64,000 bases of DNA from NCBI RefSeq assembly GCF_000746095.1, contig NZ_KN050807.1:1-64000 (forward strand). The letters run 5' to 3'. A program made the position numbers and the translations under genes. This DNA is from Ferriphaselus sp. R-1 (lineage in GTDB: Bacteria > Pseudomonadota > Gammaproteobacteria > Burkholderiales > Gallionellaceae). Below are positions 11,219 to 25,488 of the stretch, one piece after another. Under the pieces are notes generated by a model. The model did no database searches and was not told where the DNA came from. It saw only the letters and a program-made list of their open reading frames with translations. Position 1 is the stretch's first letter; every line of letters begins with the position of its first letter.

Positions 11219-11242
11219 GCGCGACCTGCTCAGGTTACAATG

Positions 11243-11270
11243 AGCCCTATCGCAAGGTAGGGCTTTTTGC
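11243..11270 (+). terminator. Factor-independent terminator after rpmA
   Basis: Stem AGCCCTA (11243-11249) pairs with TAGGGCT (11258-11264), loop of 8 bases, followed by TTTTTGC. It separates the ribosomal protein pair from obgE, though partial read-through into obgE is common in this gene order. Confidence 0.8.
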
Positions 11271-11294
11271 TTTTTGTTGGATTACCGGACATAG

Positions 11295-13480
<2,186 letters not shown>

Positions 13481-13589
13481 CTCTTGTTTTAGAGTGTGAT
13501 GCAATGCATTGAAATTATGGGTGAATTTACTTCCTGCCCGCCGAAGTGAAAATTATTCAAGAAAGACGTGAAAAAAATCCGAACTTTGC

Positions 13590-13595
13590 TATAAT
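13590..13595 (+). promoter_or_regulatory. -10 box of the tRNA-Arg gene
   Basis: TATAAT lies 27 bases upstream of the tRNA 5' end, the spacing expected for a stable-RNA promoter. The -35 region is A-rich and weak (CGTGAA at 17-base spacing), so only the -10 box is assigned. Confidence 0.55.
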
Positions 13596-13622
13596 GCGCG
13601 CCTTCGCAAAACAACGCGACAC

Positions 13623-13699
13623 GCGCCCGTAGCTCAGCTGGATAGAGTACTTGGCTACGAACCAAGGGGTCAGGAGTTCGAATCTCTTCGGGCGCGCCA
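13623..13699 (+). tRNA. tRNA-Arg (anticodon ACG)
   Basis: The 77-base cloverleaf has acceptor stem GCGCCCG/CGGGCGC, D-arm GCTC...GAGT, anticodon stem CTTGG/CCAAG with loop CTACGAA (anticodon ACG, read as ICG for CGU/CGC/CGA), T-arm with GTTCGAATC, discriminator G and an encoded CCA. Its 3' end is duplicated at 20,013-20,056, so the gene has served as an integration target. Confidence 0.95.
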
Positions 13700-13707
13700 T
13701 ATAAATC

Positions 13708-13746
13708 AAAGGGTTAAGTTTAAAGACTTAACCCTTTGTTCTTTTC
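13708..13746 (+). terminator. Terminator after tRNA-Arg
   Basis: A perfect 12-bp stem (AAAGGGTTAAGT with ACTTAACCCTTT, 13708-13737) with a 6-base loop is followed by TGTTCTTTT. It directly follows the tRNA 3' end. Confidence 0.8.
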
Positions 13747-14042
13747 TGCGCTACCCATGCGCTACCGGATTAATCAATCTCGAAGTAATTCCAATGCACT
13801 CGGTTGCAATGTCGGTGTACCGAATATTGTGCGAACGGGGGGCTTTACTGTGTGGCCTCCGGTCTTCAATCTGGGCAGTAAACCGGAAATTGGCGGGGGC
13901 TTCCCGCTGATGTTAGGTGAGTTGCTTGTGCCGAAAGAAATCGCCCCTGCCGCACACGCTGCTAAAGAAGCCAGGGAAGATGCCGATAGGCACGGTCTAG
14001 TGTCGTGTAGGTCAAGAAATGGTGGGGATCAGTGGTTCCCGG
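13747..14042. other. Non-coding or decayed stretch at the island's left end
   Basis: A weak open frame (13736-14071, plus strand, 111 codons) runs through here but its product has low-complexity, unrecognisable sequence, no ribosome site, and overlaps the transposase remnant. On the minus strand a short tail next to the tRNA reads SGSAWVAQKRTKG then stop, which could be the last residues of a lost integrase, but this is too short to claim. No gene is assigned. Confidence 0.4.
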
Positions 14043-14560
14043 TTAATAATCGAGCAAATTTAGCTGGTTAACGATAGCCTCCGGTTCTTCGAGTTGTCTG
14101 CGGCCTGTGAAAGCCTGATCCAGCGGGGTTTTCTTGAAGGCGGACACCGAACGAATCTGTAGCAAGGAATAGAGCGAACTATCCAATTGAAGCTCCTTTT
14201 TGACGATGGCGATCAGTACATGCGTGGCGACGGCGCATCAGGTTTGTGTTTTCATCCCGTTCTCGCTATTGCCGATGAATCGTTTGATACGCGGATGCTG
14301 CTTGACTCATTTAAAGAACAGTTCGACTTGCCGAAGACTTTTGTACCGCGCGGCGATCGTCAGTGCGGGCAGGGCGATATTGCTGGTCAGGAACACCAGC
14401 GTCTTGAGTTCTGCCAAGTCGCCCGAGATGTGCCGGTCGCACCCTTGGTTGGCATTGGCCAGCAGGCAGGCTTCGATGTTGCGCAGACTCTCGCGGTAGT
14501 TCACCTCGGGCGGTATCAACTGATGGATGCGACTCGAACCGGAGTATGGGTAAACTGATT
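14043..14560 (-). pseudogene. IS4-family transposase, decayed C-terminal part
   Basis: One minus-strand frame reads KTLVFLTSNIALPALTIAAR then YKSLRQVELFFK, the region around the catalytic glutamate of IS4-family transposases, and continues after a TGA with VKQHPRIKRFIGNSENGMKT, a second TGA, then CAVATHVLIAIVKKELQLD to a natural end NQLNLLDY. The two in-frame TGA codons (14307-14309 and 14238-14240) both stand where the family has tryptophan. The N-terminal catalytic part is missing or unrecognisable upstream of about 14,560. The gene cannot make active transposase. Confidence 0.75.
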
Positions 14561-14655
14561 TCAGACTGCACCACAATCTTGGCGCTGTAACGCGCGTCGT
14601 TATTGGGTTGAATGGCATCAATGGTTAATTTAACCGGACGCAACTGGGAGGGGAT

Positions 14656-15732
14656 ATGAAAGTGGTGGTCATCGACGATGCGCAGATCAATGTGACGTTG
14701 TTGCAGCATCTGGTCAAAAAACTGCCGGATTGCGAACCCGTATGTTTCACCGATCCGGTTGCGGCGCTGGCTTGGTGTGTGGACAACGACCCGGACTTGG
14801 TGGTGGTGGACTACATGATGCCGCAGTTGAACGGTACCGAGCTCACCAAGCAGTTCCGCGCGCGTCACCCGGACAATCCGGTGCTGATGGTGACTGCCAA
14901 TCACGAGCTTGAATTGCGGCATGATGCCTTGCATAACGGTGTCACCGATTTCCTCACCAAGCCTTTGGACAATGCCGAGTTCCTAGCGCGTGCGCGGAAT
15001 ATGCTTGCCTTGCGCAAGAGCCACAAACTGTTGCAAGACCGTGCGGCCCTACTGGCAGAGGAGGTGCGCCAGGCGACGGCGAAGATAGTGGCGCAGGAGC
15101 GCGAGACCATCTTCTGCCTGGCCAAGGCGGCGGAATATCGCGATCCCGAGACCGGTGCGCACATCCTGCGCATGGCGTATTACTCCCGCCATATCGCCCG
15201 CGCGCTCGGTTTGTCTGTAGCACAACAGGAGTTGCTGCTGGAAGCAGCGCCTATGCACGATATCGGCAAGGTGGGCACGCCCGATCTCATCCTGCTCAAG
15301 CAGGGCAAGTTGACCGATGAGGAGTTCATTATCATGAAGCAGCACGCGGTGATCGGCTTTGAGGTGCTGAATGCATCCAGTTCACCCATGTTGAAGGTGG
15401 CTGCCGAGATCGCCTATACCCATCACGAGAAGTTTGATGGTGCGGGTTATCCACGCGGATTGAAAGGCGAGGACATCCCGCTGTTCGGGCGCATCGTGGC
15501 CGTGGCGGATGTGTTCGATGCACTGACTTCAGAGCGCCCCTACAAGAAAGCGTGGGACATCGAACGTGCCAGCCAGTTGTTACAGGAGGGAAAAGGCAAG
15601 CATTTCGACCCTGCTTGTGTGGAGGCATTCTTTACCGATTTCGAAGAGGTGTTGGCGATCAAGAACCAATTCGTCGATGAGACAGTAGACCCGCGTGAAC
15701 AAGACGAAGTGCTGGGAGTGGGAGGACGATAA
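14656..15732 (+). CDS. Response regulator with HD-GYP cyclic-di-GMP phosphodiesterase domain
   Basis: The 358-residue protein has a receiver domain (about 1-125; acidic pair in VVIDDAQIN, phospho-acceptor Asp in VVVDYMMP, Lys in FLTKPL) and an HD-GYP output domain (about 150-345; MHDIGKVG with the HD pair, GAGYPRGL with GYP). HD-GYP domains hydrolyse cyclic-di-GMP. The next two genes follow with no gap, and the hybrid kinase at the end of the operon is the natural phosphate source. The start has a GGAGGGGAT ribosome site. Confidence 0.95.
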   Translation: MKVVVIDDAQINVTLLQHLVKKLPDCEPVCFTDPVAALAWCVDNDPDLVVVDYMMPQLNGTELTKQFRARHPDNPVLMVTANHELELRHDALHNGVTDFLTKPLDNAEFLARARNMLALRKSHKLLQDRAALLAEEVRQATAKIVAQERETIFCLAKAAEYRDPETGAHILRMAYYSRHIARALGLSVAQQELLLEAAPMHDIGKVGTPDLILLKQGKLTDEEFIIMKQHAVIGFEVLNASSSPMLKVAAEIAYTHHEKFDGAGYPRGLKGEDIPLFGRIVAVADVFDALTSERPYKKAWDIERASQLLQEGKGKHFDPACVEAFFTDFEEVLAIKNQFVDETVDPREQDEVLGVGGR

Positions 15733-15733
15733 G

Positions 15734-16764
15734 GTGTTCAAGGTTTACAACTTGCGGGGTGTGTTTCTGGCGACACTGCTCCTCGCATTGAGTGTCGGTA
15801 CGTATCTGTGGTGGTCGTCTAAATCTGAACGTCCCGCCGATAAATTGAACGTGATGGGATGGCATCTTCTAGTCCCGGAGAGTATGGGAATCACCCAGCC
15901 CATTCCGTCGAACCTGGTGTTCGATGCGAAGAAGGTCGCGCTGGGCGGGGCGCTGTTCGATGAGAAAATGCTATCCGCCGATGGCACCATCGCTTGCTCC
16001 AACTGTCATGTGTTGCAAGCCGGTGGGACGGATAACATGGCGCGATCGGTCGGTATCAACGGGGAACAAGGCGGCATCAATGCGCCGACCGTCCTCAACA
16101 GTGGTTTTAACTTCGTGCAGTTCTGGGATGGCCGGGCGGCCACACTGGAAGATCAGATCGACGGTCCGGTGCAGCATCCCAAAGAGATGGGGGCGACCTG
16201 GCCGCAGGTGCTGGATAAACTGAAAAACAGCCCGCGTTACCAGGCAGCCTTTGCCGAAATCTATCCCGACAAGGTCACGGTCGCCAACATCAAGGACGCG
16301 CTTGCCACCTTCGAGCGGTCGCTGGTCACGCCCAACTCCCGTTTCGACCGCTATCTGCGCGGCGATTCGTCGGTACTGTCCGAGCAGGAGAAGCGCGGGT
16401 ACGCGCTGTTCCAGGAGCGGGGATGTGTCGCCTGCCATCAGGGGATCAATCTGGGCGGCAACATGTACGAGCGCATGGGGCTGATGGGAGACTACTTCGG
16501 TGACCGCGGCGGCCTCACGGAGGCCGATAACGGGCGCTTCAATGTCACCCGGAAAGAGGAGGACAGGTATTATTTCCGCGTGCCCAGCCTGCGCAACGTC
16601 GCCAAGACCGCCCCCTATTTCCACGATGGCAACGCGGCTGACCTGCATAGTGCGGTGAGTATCATGGCGCGTTACCAGCTCGGCCGCGTTCTGGAGGAGG
16701 ATGAGATCGATGCCATCGTCGCATTCCTGCATACCTTGACAGGTGAACTGCAAGGACACCCGCT

Positions 16765-16768
<4 letters not shown>
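15734..16768 (+). CDS. Di-haem cytochrome c peroxidase, membrane-anchored
   Basis: The product (about 344 residues) has an N-terminal hydrophobic segment (GVFLATLLLALSVGTYLWW) and two haem c sites, CSNCH and CVACH. The layout fits the CcpA/MauG family, which reduces hydrogen peroxide to water with electrons from small cytochromes in the periplasm; FWDGRAATLEDQ and PSLRNVAKTAPYFHDG are family signatures. A GTG start at 15734 is preferred because GGAGG lies 8 bases before it; an ATG at 15695 would overlap the preceding gene by 38 bases. Lying between two signalling genes, it may act in or be controlled by peroxide signalling (inference). Confidence 0.88.
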
Positions 16769-19959
<3,191 letters not shown>

Positions 19960-20012
19960 TCCTTGTAAGCGGACGATTTATAAGGCAGCAGACATTGAGG
20001 TCGACCTAAGAT

Positions 20013-20056
20013 CCAAGAGCGCAGGAGTTCGAATCTCTTTGGGCGCACCATATAAA
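20013..20056 (+). repeat. Duplicated 3' part of tRNA-Arg (island right boundary)
   Basis: CCAAG, then 4 divergent bases, then CAGGAGTTCGAATCTCT and the acceptor strand GGGCGC with ACCA and ATATAAA. Only the 3' half of the tRNA is present, so it makes no tRNA. The last 35 bases differ from the intact gene's 3' end at two positions. Confidence 0.85.
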
Positions 20057-20095
20057 CAACGGATTAGATAATCCCCATAAGTCTATCGACCAAGT

Positions 20096-21361
20096 TCATC
20101 CAAAGCGTCGAATAGCTTCCACGGCAAGTCCGGCACCAATGCTGCCAAACAAATCTTCTTCGATGCGCCGGGCTTGAGGTAGTAGAGATGCGATGCGTTC
20201 TCTCACCATCGGCACACCGCTGGCGCCGCCTGTGAAGAACACCGTATCCACTTTTTCATGGCTTACTCCCGCCGTTGCAAGCAAGGTGCTGAGGGTGGTG
20301 CCGATGCGTTCGACTAACTGAGCAGAGGCCAACTCGAACTCAAGCCGAGTGAGCGTGTGCTGCAAGTTAGGAGTCAACTTATCCAGGTTCAGGGTTACTT
20401 TTTCTCCGTCAGAAAGGGCGATCTTGGCGGCTTCCACCTGTATGGCCAGCCAATGGCCAGAGCGTTCGCGAATCAATTTGAGCAGGCGATCCAGTGCTTC
20501 GGGAGCTTGCGAGTCAAGATACAGCTCCTGCAACTCCGCCCAAGTTCGACGGGTATACACTTGGTTGATGGTGTGCCAGGTCGCGAGATTCATGTAATGG
20601 CTGGATGGCATATCCAGGCCACGCTTGAGCATGCTGCGATAACCCAGCAGAGGCATTACGCCGGCCAGGCTTAATTGACGATCAAAATTGGTGCCGCCGA
20701 TGTGTACGCCGCCATTGGCCAGAAGGTCCTCCCGCCGATCCGTATTGCGCGCGCGTTGCGGCGACAGGCGAATCAGAGAGAAGTCGGTGGTGCCGCCACC
20801 AATATCGGCAACCAACACGAGCTCTTCGCGATCAATCTGGCGTTCATAATGGTAGGCCGCCGCGATGGGCTCATACTGAAAACACACCTCTTTAAAGCCA
20901 GAGGCTCGGGCGATGGCCTCAAGCGTGGCTTCAGCTTTACGGTCTGCGGCTGCATCGTCATCCACAAAAAACACAGGGCGGCCGAACACTGCCTGGTCAA
21001 ATGAACGACCCGCAGCCGTTTCGGCTCGGCGTTTTAGCTCGACCATGAATTGGCTCAACAGCTCCATGTAGGGCAACGAGCGCCCCTGAACCTCGGTTTT
21101 TCCTTCCATCAGGCTGCTACCCAGCAGGCTCTTGAGCGCGCGCATCAGTCGACCTTCATAGCCAGCCAAGTATTCGTTGAGAGCGGCGCGACCAACGCTA
21201 GTGCTGTTCTCCTCGACATTGAAAAAGATCACTGAGGGCAAGGTGGCATGGCCATCCTCAAGTGCCAGCAGTGGCGGATGATTAGGGCGAAGCCATCCTA
21301 CCGTGGAGTTGGAAGTGCCAAAATCTATACCGCAGGCGCGGGCGGGAGCGGCTAAAAACAT
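20096..21361 (-). CDS. yegD: Hsp70-family chaperone, YegD type
   Basis: The 421-residue product has the actin-like ATPase fold of Hsp70: GIDFGTSNSTVGW (phosphate 1), VADIGGGTTDFS (phosphate 2) and FFTGGASGVPMVRE (adenosine motif). It lacks the substrate-binding domain and linker of DnaK, as YegD proteins do. Function of YegD is poorly known; a chaperone role is inferred from the fold. It sits just outside the right boundary of the tRNA island and appears monocistronic. Confidence 0.92.
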   Translation of the reverse strand: MFLAAPARACGIDFGTSNSTVGWLRPNHPPLLALEDGHATLPSVIFFNVEENSTSVGRAALNEYLAGYEGRLMRALKSLLGSSLMEGKTEVQGRSLPYMELLSQFMVELKRRAETAAGRSFDQAVFGRPVFFVDDDAAADRKAEATLEAIARASGFKEVCFQYEPIAAAYHYERQIDREELVLVADIGGGTTDFSLIRLSPQRARNTDRREDLLANGGVHIGGTNFDRQLSLAGVMPLLGYRSMLKRGLDMPSSHYMNLATWHTINQVYTRRTWAELQELYLDSQAPEALDRLLKLIRERSGHWLAIQVEAAKIALSDGEKVTLNLDKLTPNLQHTLTRLEFELASAQLVERIGTTLSTLLATAGVSHEKVDTVFFTGGASGVPMVRERIASLLPQARRIEEDLFGSIGAGLAVEAIRRFG

Positions 21362-21536
21362 GGCGGAACACTCTGGGCAAGCCGAACTGAAAAGGGCGGC
21401 GATGCTACCGCCCTGATTGGAAAATGTCGAATGGTCTATAGGAAGAATGTGCTGATTTTGTGTTTTGGCTGATTGATGATGAAAATGGAGGCCGGGCTGT
21501 TAGCCCAAGCTCATGAGCTGAGCAACACGTTTTTGT

Positions 21537-22952
21537 TCATAGTGACGGGCCGTTGAACAGTGTGTTGTAGTCTGCCGAGATAGGCGGATTATCCAGACTC
21601 TGCACATGAAATCGAATCGGTGTCGCAGCCTTGGCAATGTTTTCACCAGGCGCTTTCACAAACACGGTAAAAGCGGTGCCTCTTTCATGGGCAACGAATA
21701 TGGGCTTGGCCGAGCCGACGATGAGTTGACCCTTGATGCCGCCCTCTGCCGTCACGGTGATCTGCATATCCTTGGGGGACTTGTTCATCAACTTGAACTC
21801 ATACCGATTCTGGATAGAGCCGTCGCTCATGCGCACGAACAAAGGCTGTCGTTCCGGCCTGACGTTGAGGGTCAAGACAGACATGTGGGTCAGGCCGTAC
21901 ACGACACCTGAACCCGATGCCAGCAAAAGGGCGGCATAGACCCAAAGCCAGGGATTTTGCCGCCGCTTCCCGTGCGGCTTGCCCTCGATCTCATCCGGCG
22001 TGGCGTAGCGGATCAAGCCGTGCGGCTTGCCGATTTTGTCCATCACCGAATCGCATGCGTCTATGCACAGGCCGCAGGTGATGCAGCCCAACTGGTGTCC
22101 GTGGCGTATATCCACCCCGGTGGGGCAGACTTGCACGCACTGGTAGCAGTCGATGCAATCGCCCTGTTGCGCCGGGGCTTGATCGCCTTTGCGTAATTTG
22201 CTGCGCGGCTCGCCCCGCTTGATGTCGTAGCTGGGCATGAGGGTTTGCCCGTCCGCCATCACTGATTGAAAACGCGCGTAGGGGCACATCCATAGGCACA
22301 TCTGTTCGCGCATCAATCCGGCATACAGATAGGTTCCGGTAATCACCAGCGCCAGCGTCACCCATCCGGCACGGGGTAATTGCAGGTGGAGCAGCTTGTT
22401 CCAATACTCGAACGCATCGACAAACCAGACGGAAAAGCTGATGGCGGTGAGCAGCGACACGCCCAGCCAGATGGCGTGCTTGGCAACTTTTTTGATGATC
22501 TTGTCGGCATGCCACGGGGCATCGTCCAGCTTGCGTCGCGCGGCGGGATTGCCTTCAACCTTGCCTTCGATCCAGGTAAACAAATCGACCCAGGTCGATT
22601 GAAAACAGAAATATCCGCACCACACCCGCGAGGCGATGTTGGTCACCGCGAACATCAGCACGGACGCGCCCAGCCAGAGCAACATCAGCATCCAGATCTC
22701 GTCCGGCCTGACGGTCAGGTTAAAGCAATGAAACTGGCTGTGGTCGATGTCGAACATGATGGCTTGTTTGCCGTTCCAGCGCAGGTAAGGCAGCAACAGC
22801 AGCGGCAGCCACAAACCCAGCTGTGTCGCCGTTCTGAGCGAGCGGAAGTAGCCCGGCATGCGTTTGGCATGGACGGTTTTCTCGCCGATATTGACCGGAT
22901 ATGACTCCAGCTCGCGGTATAACTCAATGACTGCGCCGACTTGTTGTTGCAT
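21537..22952 (-). CDS. ccoG: Cytochrome c oxidase accessory protein CcoG (FixG/RdxA)
   Basis: The 471-residue membrane protein has several transmembrane helices, two 4Fe-4S ferredoxin motifs (CIDCYQCVQVCP and CITCGLCIDACD), and a C-terminal Ig-like periplasmic domain (about 360-470). It is the copper reductase used in assembling cbb3 oxidase. The motif REQMCLWMCPYARFQ is diagnostic. The frame continues far upstream of the start chosen here, but that part is antisense to the MocR gene; the start at 22952 is chosen because the family begins about 30 residues before YFRSLR. No ccoNOPQ genes lie beside it. Confidence 0.93.
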   Translation of the reverse strand: MQQQVGAVIELYRELESYPVNIGEKTVHAKRMPGYFRSLRTATQLGLWLPLLLLPYLRWNGKQAIMFDIDHSQFHCFNLTVRPDEIWMLMLLWLGASVLMFAVTNIASRVWCGYFCFQSTWVDLFTWIEGKVEGNPAARRKLDDAPWHADKIIKKVAKHAIWLGVSLLTAISFSVWFVDAFEYWNKLLHLQLPRAGWVTLALVITGTYLYAGLMREQMCLWMCPYARFQSVMADGQTLMPSYDIKRGEPRSKLRKGDQAPAQQGDCIDCYQCVQVCPTGVDIRHGHQLGCITCGLCIDACDSVMDKIGKPHGLIRYATPDEIEGKPHGKRRQNPWLWVYAALLLASGSGVVYGLTHMSVLTLNVRPERQPLFVRMSDGSIQNRYEFKLMNKSPKDMQITVTAEGGIKGQLIVGSAKPIFVAHERGTAFTVFVKAPGENIAKAATPIRFHVQSLDNPPISADYNTLFNGPSL

Positions 22953-23096
22953 GGCTTCCCCCGGAGTGATGGTAGTGGCGATTGATAGGCCGTTGCATGG
23001 TAGAGGCTGGGCCGCAGCAGTAACAGAATCAGAATTTGAAAAAAAGACCGTATCAGATTCATAATCGCTCCCTCTGCAAGCAGGCAAAACCCACAC

Positions 23097-24524
23097 ATGA
23101 AACGCTACGAACAACTGGCCGACGACATCGCGCGCTCCATCCGGGAAGGGCTGCTGGCGCGCGGCGAAAAGCTGCCCTCGGTGCGGCAGGCCAGCGCCGC
23201 CCGCAAGGTCAGCCCCGCCACCGTGTTTCAGGCTTATTACCTGCTGGAGGCACGCGGCCTGATTTCGGCGCGGGAGCGCTCCGGCTACTACGTCTCGGGC
23301 GGCGCGCAGCACCTGCCGCCGTTGCCTGAACCCGACATCAACAGCACACCCGAAGCGGCGCAGGTGGATGTCAGCGAATTGGTGTTCGAGGTGCTGGAAT
23401 CGACGCGAGCGCGCAAAGTCGTGCCGCTGGGTTCGGCCTTTCCCAGCCCGGAGCTGTTTCCCATGGCGCGCCTGGCGAAGACGATGGCGGCCTGCGTGCA
23501 GGCGATGGACCCGTGGCGCAGCGTGGAAGACATCGGCCCCGGCGATGCCGAGTTGCGCAGGCAAATTGCGCTGCGTTACATGATCGACGGCTTGCAGGTT
23601 GCGCCCGACGAAATCGTGATCAGCAACGGCGCGCTGGAGGGCTTGAACCTGTGCCTGCAAGCGGTGACGCAAGCCGGCGATACCGTGCTGATCGGATCGC
23701 CCACGTTTTACGCGGCGTTGCAGGCGATCGAGCGCAACGGCCTGAAGGCGGTCGAGGTGCCTTGCCATCCGCGCGACGGCATCGACCTGAACGCGCTGCA
23801 ACGCGCGCTTGAGTTGCATCAACCCGCCGCCTGCTGGCTGATGACCAACTTCCAGAATCCCCTCGGCAGCCTGATGCCGGATGACAAGAAAAAGGACATG
23901 GTGGCTTTGCTGGCGCGCCACCATGTGCCGCTGATCGAGGATGATGTTTACGGCGAGTTGTATTTCGGCGAGCAACGCCCCAAGCCTGCGAAGGCATTTG
24001 ATACCGAGGGGCTGGTGATGCACTGCTCGTCTTTTTCCAAATGCCTGGCACCCGGCTACCGCGTCGGCTGGGCCGCGCCGGGGCGCTACGCAAAAACCGT
24101 CGAGCGCCTGAAACTCACCACCACGCTGGCGACCTCGGTCCCCGCGCAAATCACGCTCGCCAGCTACCTGAAAAAGGGCGGCTACGACAAACACCTGCGT
24201 GCGCTGCGCCACACCTTGCTGCTACAGCAAATCAAATTCGTCGAAGCGGTGGAGCGTCACTTTCCGGCAGGCACACGCCTCACCAGCCCGAGCGGCGGCT
24301 ATTTTTTATGGGTGAAACTGCCGGACGGGGTGAACTCTCTGGAGCTGCATCGCGAAGCATTGCATGCCGGTATCAGCATCGCGCCGGGGCCGATCTTTTC
24401 GGCACAGAAAGGGTATGCGGATTATGTGCGGCTGAACTATGGACACCTCTGGAGCGTAGAGATGGAGGGAGCCATTGCCGTATTGGGGAAGATCACTCAC
24501 CGCCTGGCGAGGCGAGCTACATAA
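23097..24524 (+). CDS. MocR-type transcriptional regulator (GntR HTH fused to aminotransferase fold)
   Basis: The 475-residue protein has an N-terminal GntR winged helix (about 1-70, with LPSVRQASAARKVSPATV) and a fold-type I aminotransferase domain (about 100-470). The PLP lysine is in SSFSKCLAPGYRVGW and the tail has YVRLNYGH. Such proteins regulate PLP, amino-acid or transport genes. It is divergent from ccoG with a 144-base gap, so it could control that gene or itself, but no operator was identified. Confidence 0.93.
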   Translation: MKRYEQLADDIARSIREGLLARGEKLPSVRQASAARKVSPATVFQAYYLLEARGLISARERSGYYVSGGAQHLPPLPEPDINSTPEAAQVDVSELVFEVLESTRARKVVPLGSAFPSPELFPMARLAKTMAACVQAMDPWRSVEDIGPGDAELRRQIALRYMIDGLQVAPDEIVISNGALEGLNLCLQAVTQAGDTVLIGSPTFYAALQAIERNGLKAVEVPCHPRDGIDLNALQRALELHQPAACWLMTNFQNPLGSLMPDDKKKDMVALLARHHVPLIEDDVYGELYFGEQRPKPAKAFDTEGLVMHCSSFSKCLAPGYRVGWAAPGRYAKTVERLKLTTTLATSVPAQITLASYLKKGGYDKHLRALRHTLLLQQIKFVEAVERHFPAGTRLTSPSGGYFLWVKLPDGVNSLELHREALHAGISIAPGPIFSAQKGYADYVRLNYGHLWSVEMEGAIAVLGKITHRLARRAT

Positions 24525-24599
24525 TCGTCGGCGGAGGTATCGCAGCTCTGGTCGACTCGCTCGTGAATCGGATTTGTATCGTGCGGCTGGTGTGGGCGT

Positions 24600-25487
24600 T
24601 CAGCGAGCGGTCTGGGGCAGGGTGATGCGCTCCAGATATCTTGCCCGGTACAGTAGCCGCTGGTGCGCCGTCGGCGCATCGGTAAAGGCGGCGCGGTCGT
24701 GCAGGACGTTGTTGCAGAGCAGGCCCATGCCGGGGCTGAGGCGGGTGCGGAAGATGTGTGGGGAGTCGCTTTCGAGCAGGTGCTCCAGAGCTTTGACGGC
24801 GGCGCGGGTAGCGTCGTCGTCCTTCCATTCGATGCTGCGGGTGCGGGCGGTGTAGCGCATGTGCAGGTGGCCAGCATCATCCACCGAGAACACCGGGCCG
24901 GTCTGGGCGGGGCGGGCGACACCGTGTTCGTCGGTGCGTTCGGGGATGGTCATCGCATCCGGGGCGGAGAGGGCGCAGATGTGCTCGGGGTCGGCTTCGC
25001 GCAGCAGCAGGTAGGCGATCTCGTGGTCCAGTAGCCGGTTCTCGCCGCCTTGGGCGGCATCATGCGCGCAGTGCAGCACCATCGCGCGTATCTGGCGTTC
25101 GGGCGGGTTGTAATAGCCGTCGGTGTGCCACTTGATCGGGCGGTTGGTGTAGGGGATGTAGGCCTGGCGCTGGCCGTCCTTGCTGCACACGGTGATACGG
25201 GTGATGCCGAGGTCGTCGGCCAGCCAGTTGGCATCCAGCCGCTGCAGGCCGAACTGCGTGCCCAGCGCTTTGATGTCCGGCTCCGACATTGCGCGGCGAG
25301 TGGCGTAGATCGCCATGTTGCTGCGCTGGCAACGGTCGCGCAGGGCGGCGTGTTCAGCGGCGGTGAGCGCGGTGGGGTCGTCGATCTCGACGACGAGCTG
25401 GTGGATGTCGGTGATGGCCCGCACCAGTTTCGCATCGCGCCAGCGTTGGTAGGCCTCGCTGTCATCCAGCTCGAACGGGCCGCTCAT
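24600..25487 (-). CDS. TauD/TfdA-type Fe(II)/2-oxoglutarate dioxygenase
   Basis: The 295-residue protein shows the iron triad: His121 and Asp123 in WHTDG and a distal His near 263 in NNVLHDR, with the 2-oxoglutarate arginine probably in RLLYRARYL. Members of this family hydroxylate small molecules such as taurine or betaines and can release sulfite from sulfonates. It is the last gene of the leftward operon divergent from dsrA, one base after the preceding gene's stop codon, so a sulfur-linked substrate is plausible but unproven. Confidence 0.85.
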   Translation of the reverse strand: MSGPFELDDSEAYQRWRDAKLVRAITDIHQLVVEIDDPTALTAAEHAALRDRCQRSNMAIYATRRAMSEPDIKALGTQFGLQRLDANWLADDLGITRITVCSKDGQRQAYIPYTNRPIKWHTDGYYNPPERQIRAMVLHCAHDAAQGGENRLLDHEIAYLLLREADPEHICALSAPDAMTIPERTDEHGVARPAQTGPVFSVDDAGHLHMRYTARTRSIEWKDDDATRAAVKALEHLLESDSPHIFRTRLSPGMGLLCNNVLHDRAAFTDAPTAHQRLLYRARYLERITLPQTAR

Positions 25488-25488
25488 C

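Noticed and set aside
13736-14071. 111-codon frame after tRNA-Arg
   Set aside because: No ribosome site, begins in the tRNA terminator, overlaps the transposase relic and shows no recognisable protein pattern.
22953-24212. N-terminal extension of ccoG by 420 residues
   Set aside because: The extension lies entirely antisense to the MocR gene and lacks any domain; CcoG is complete from 22952.
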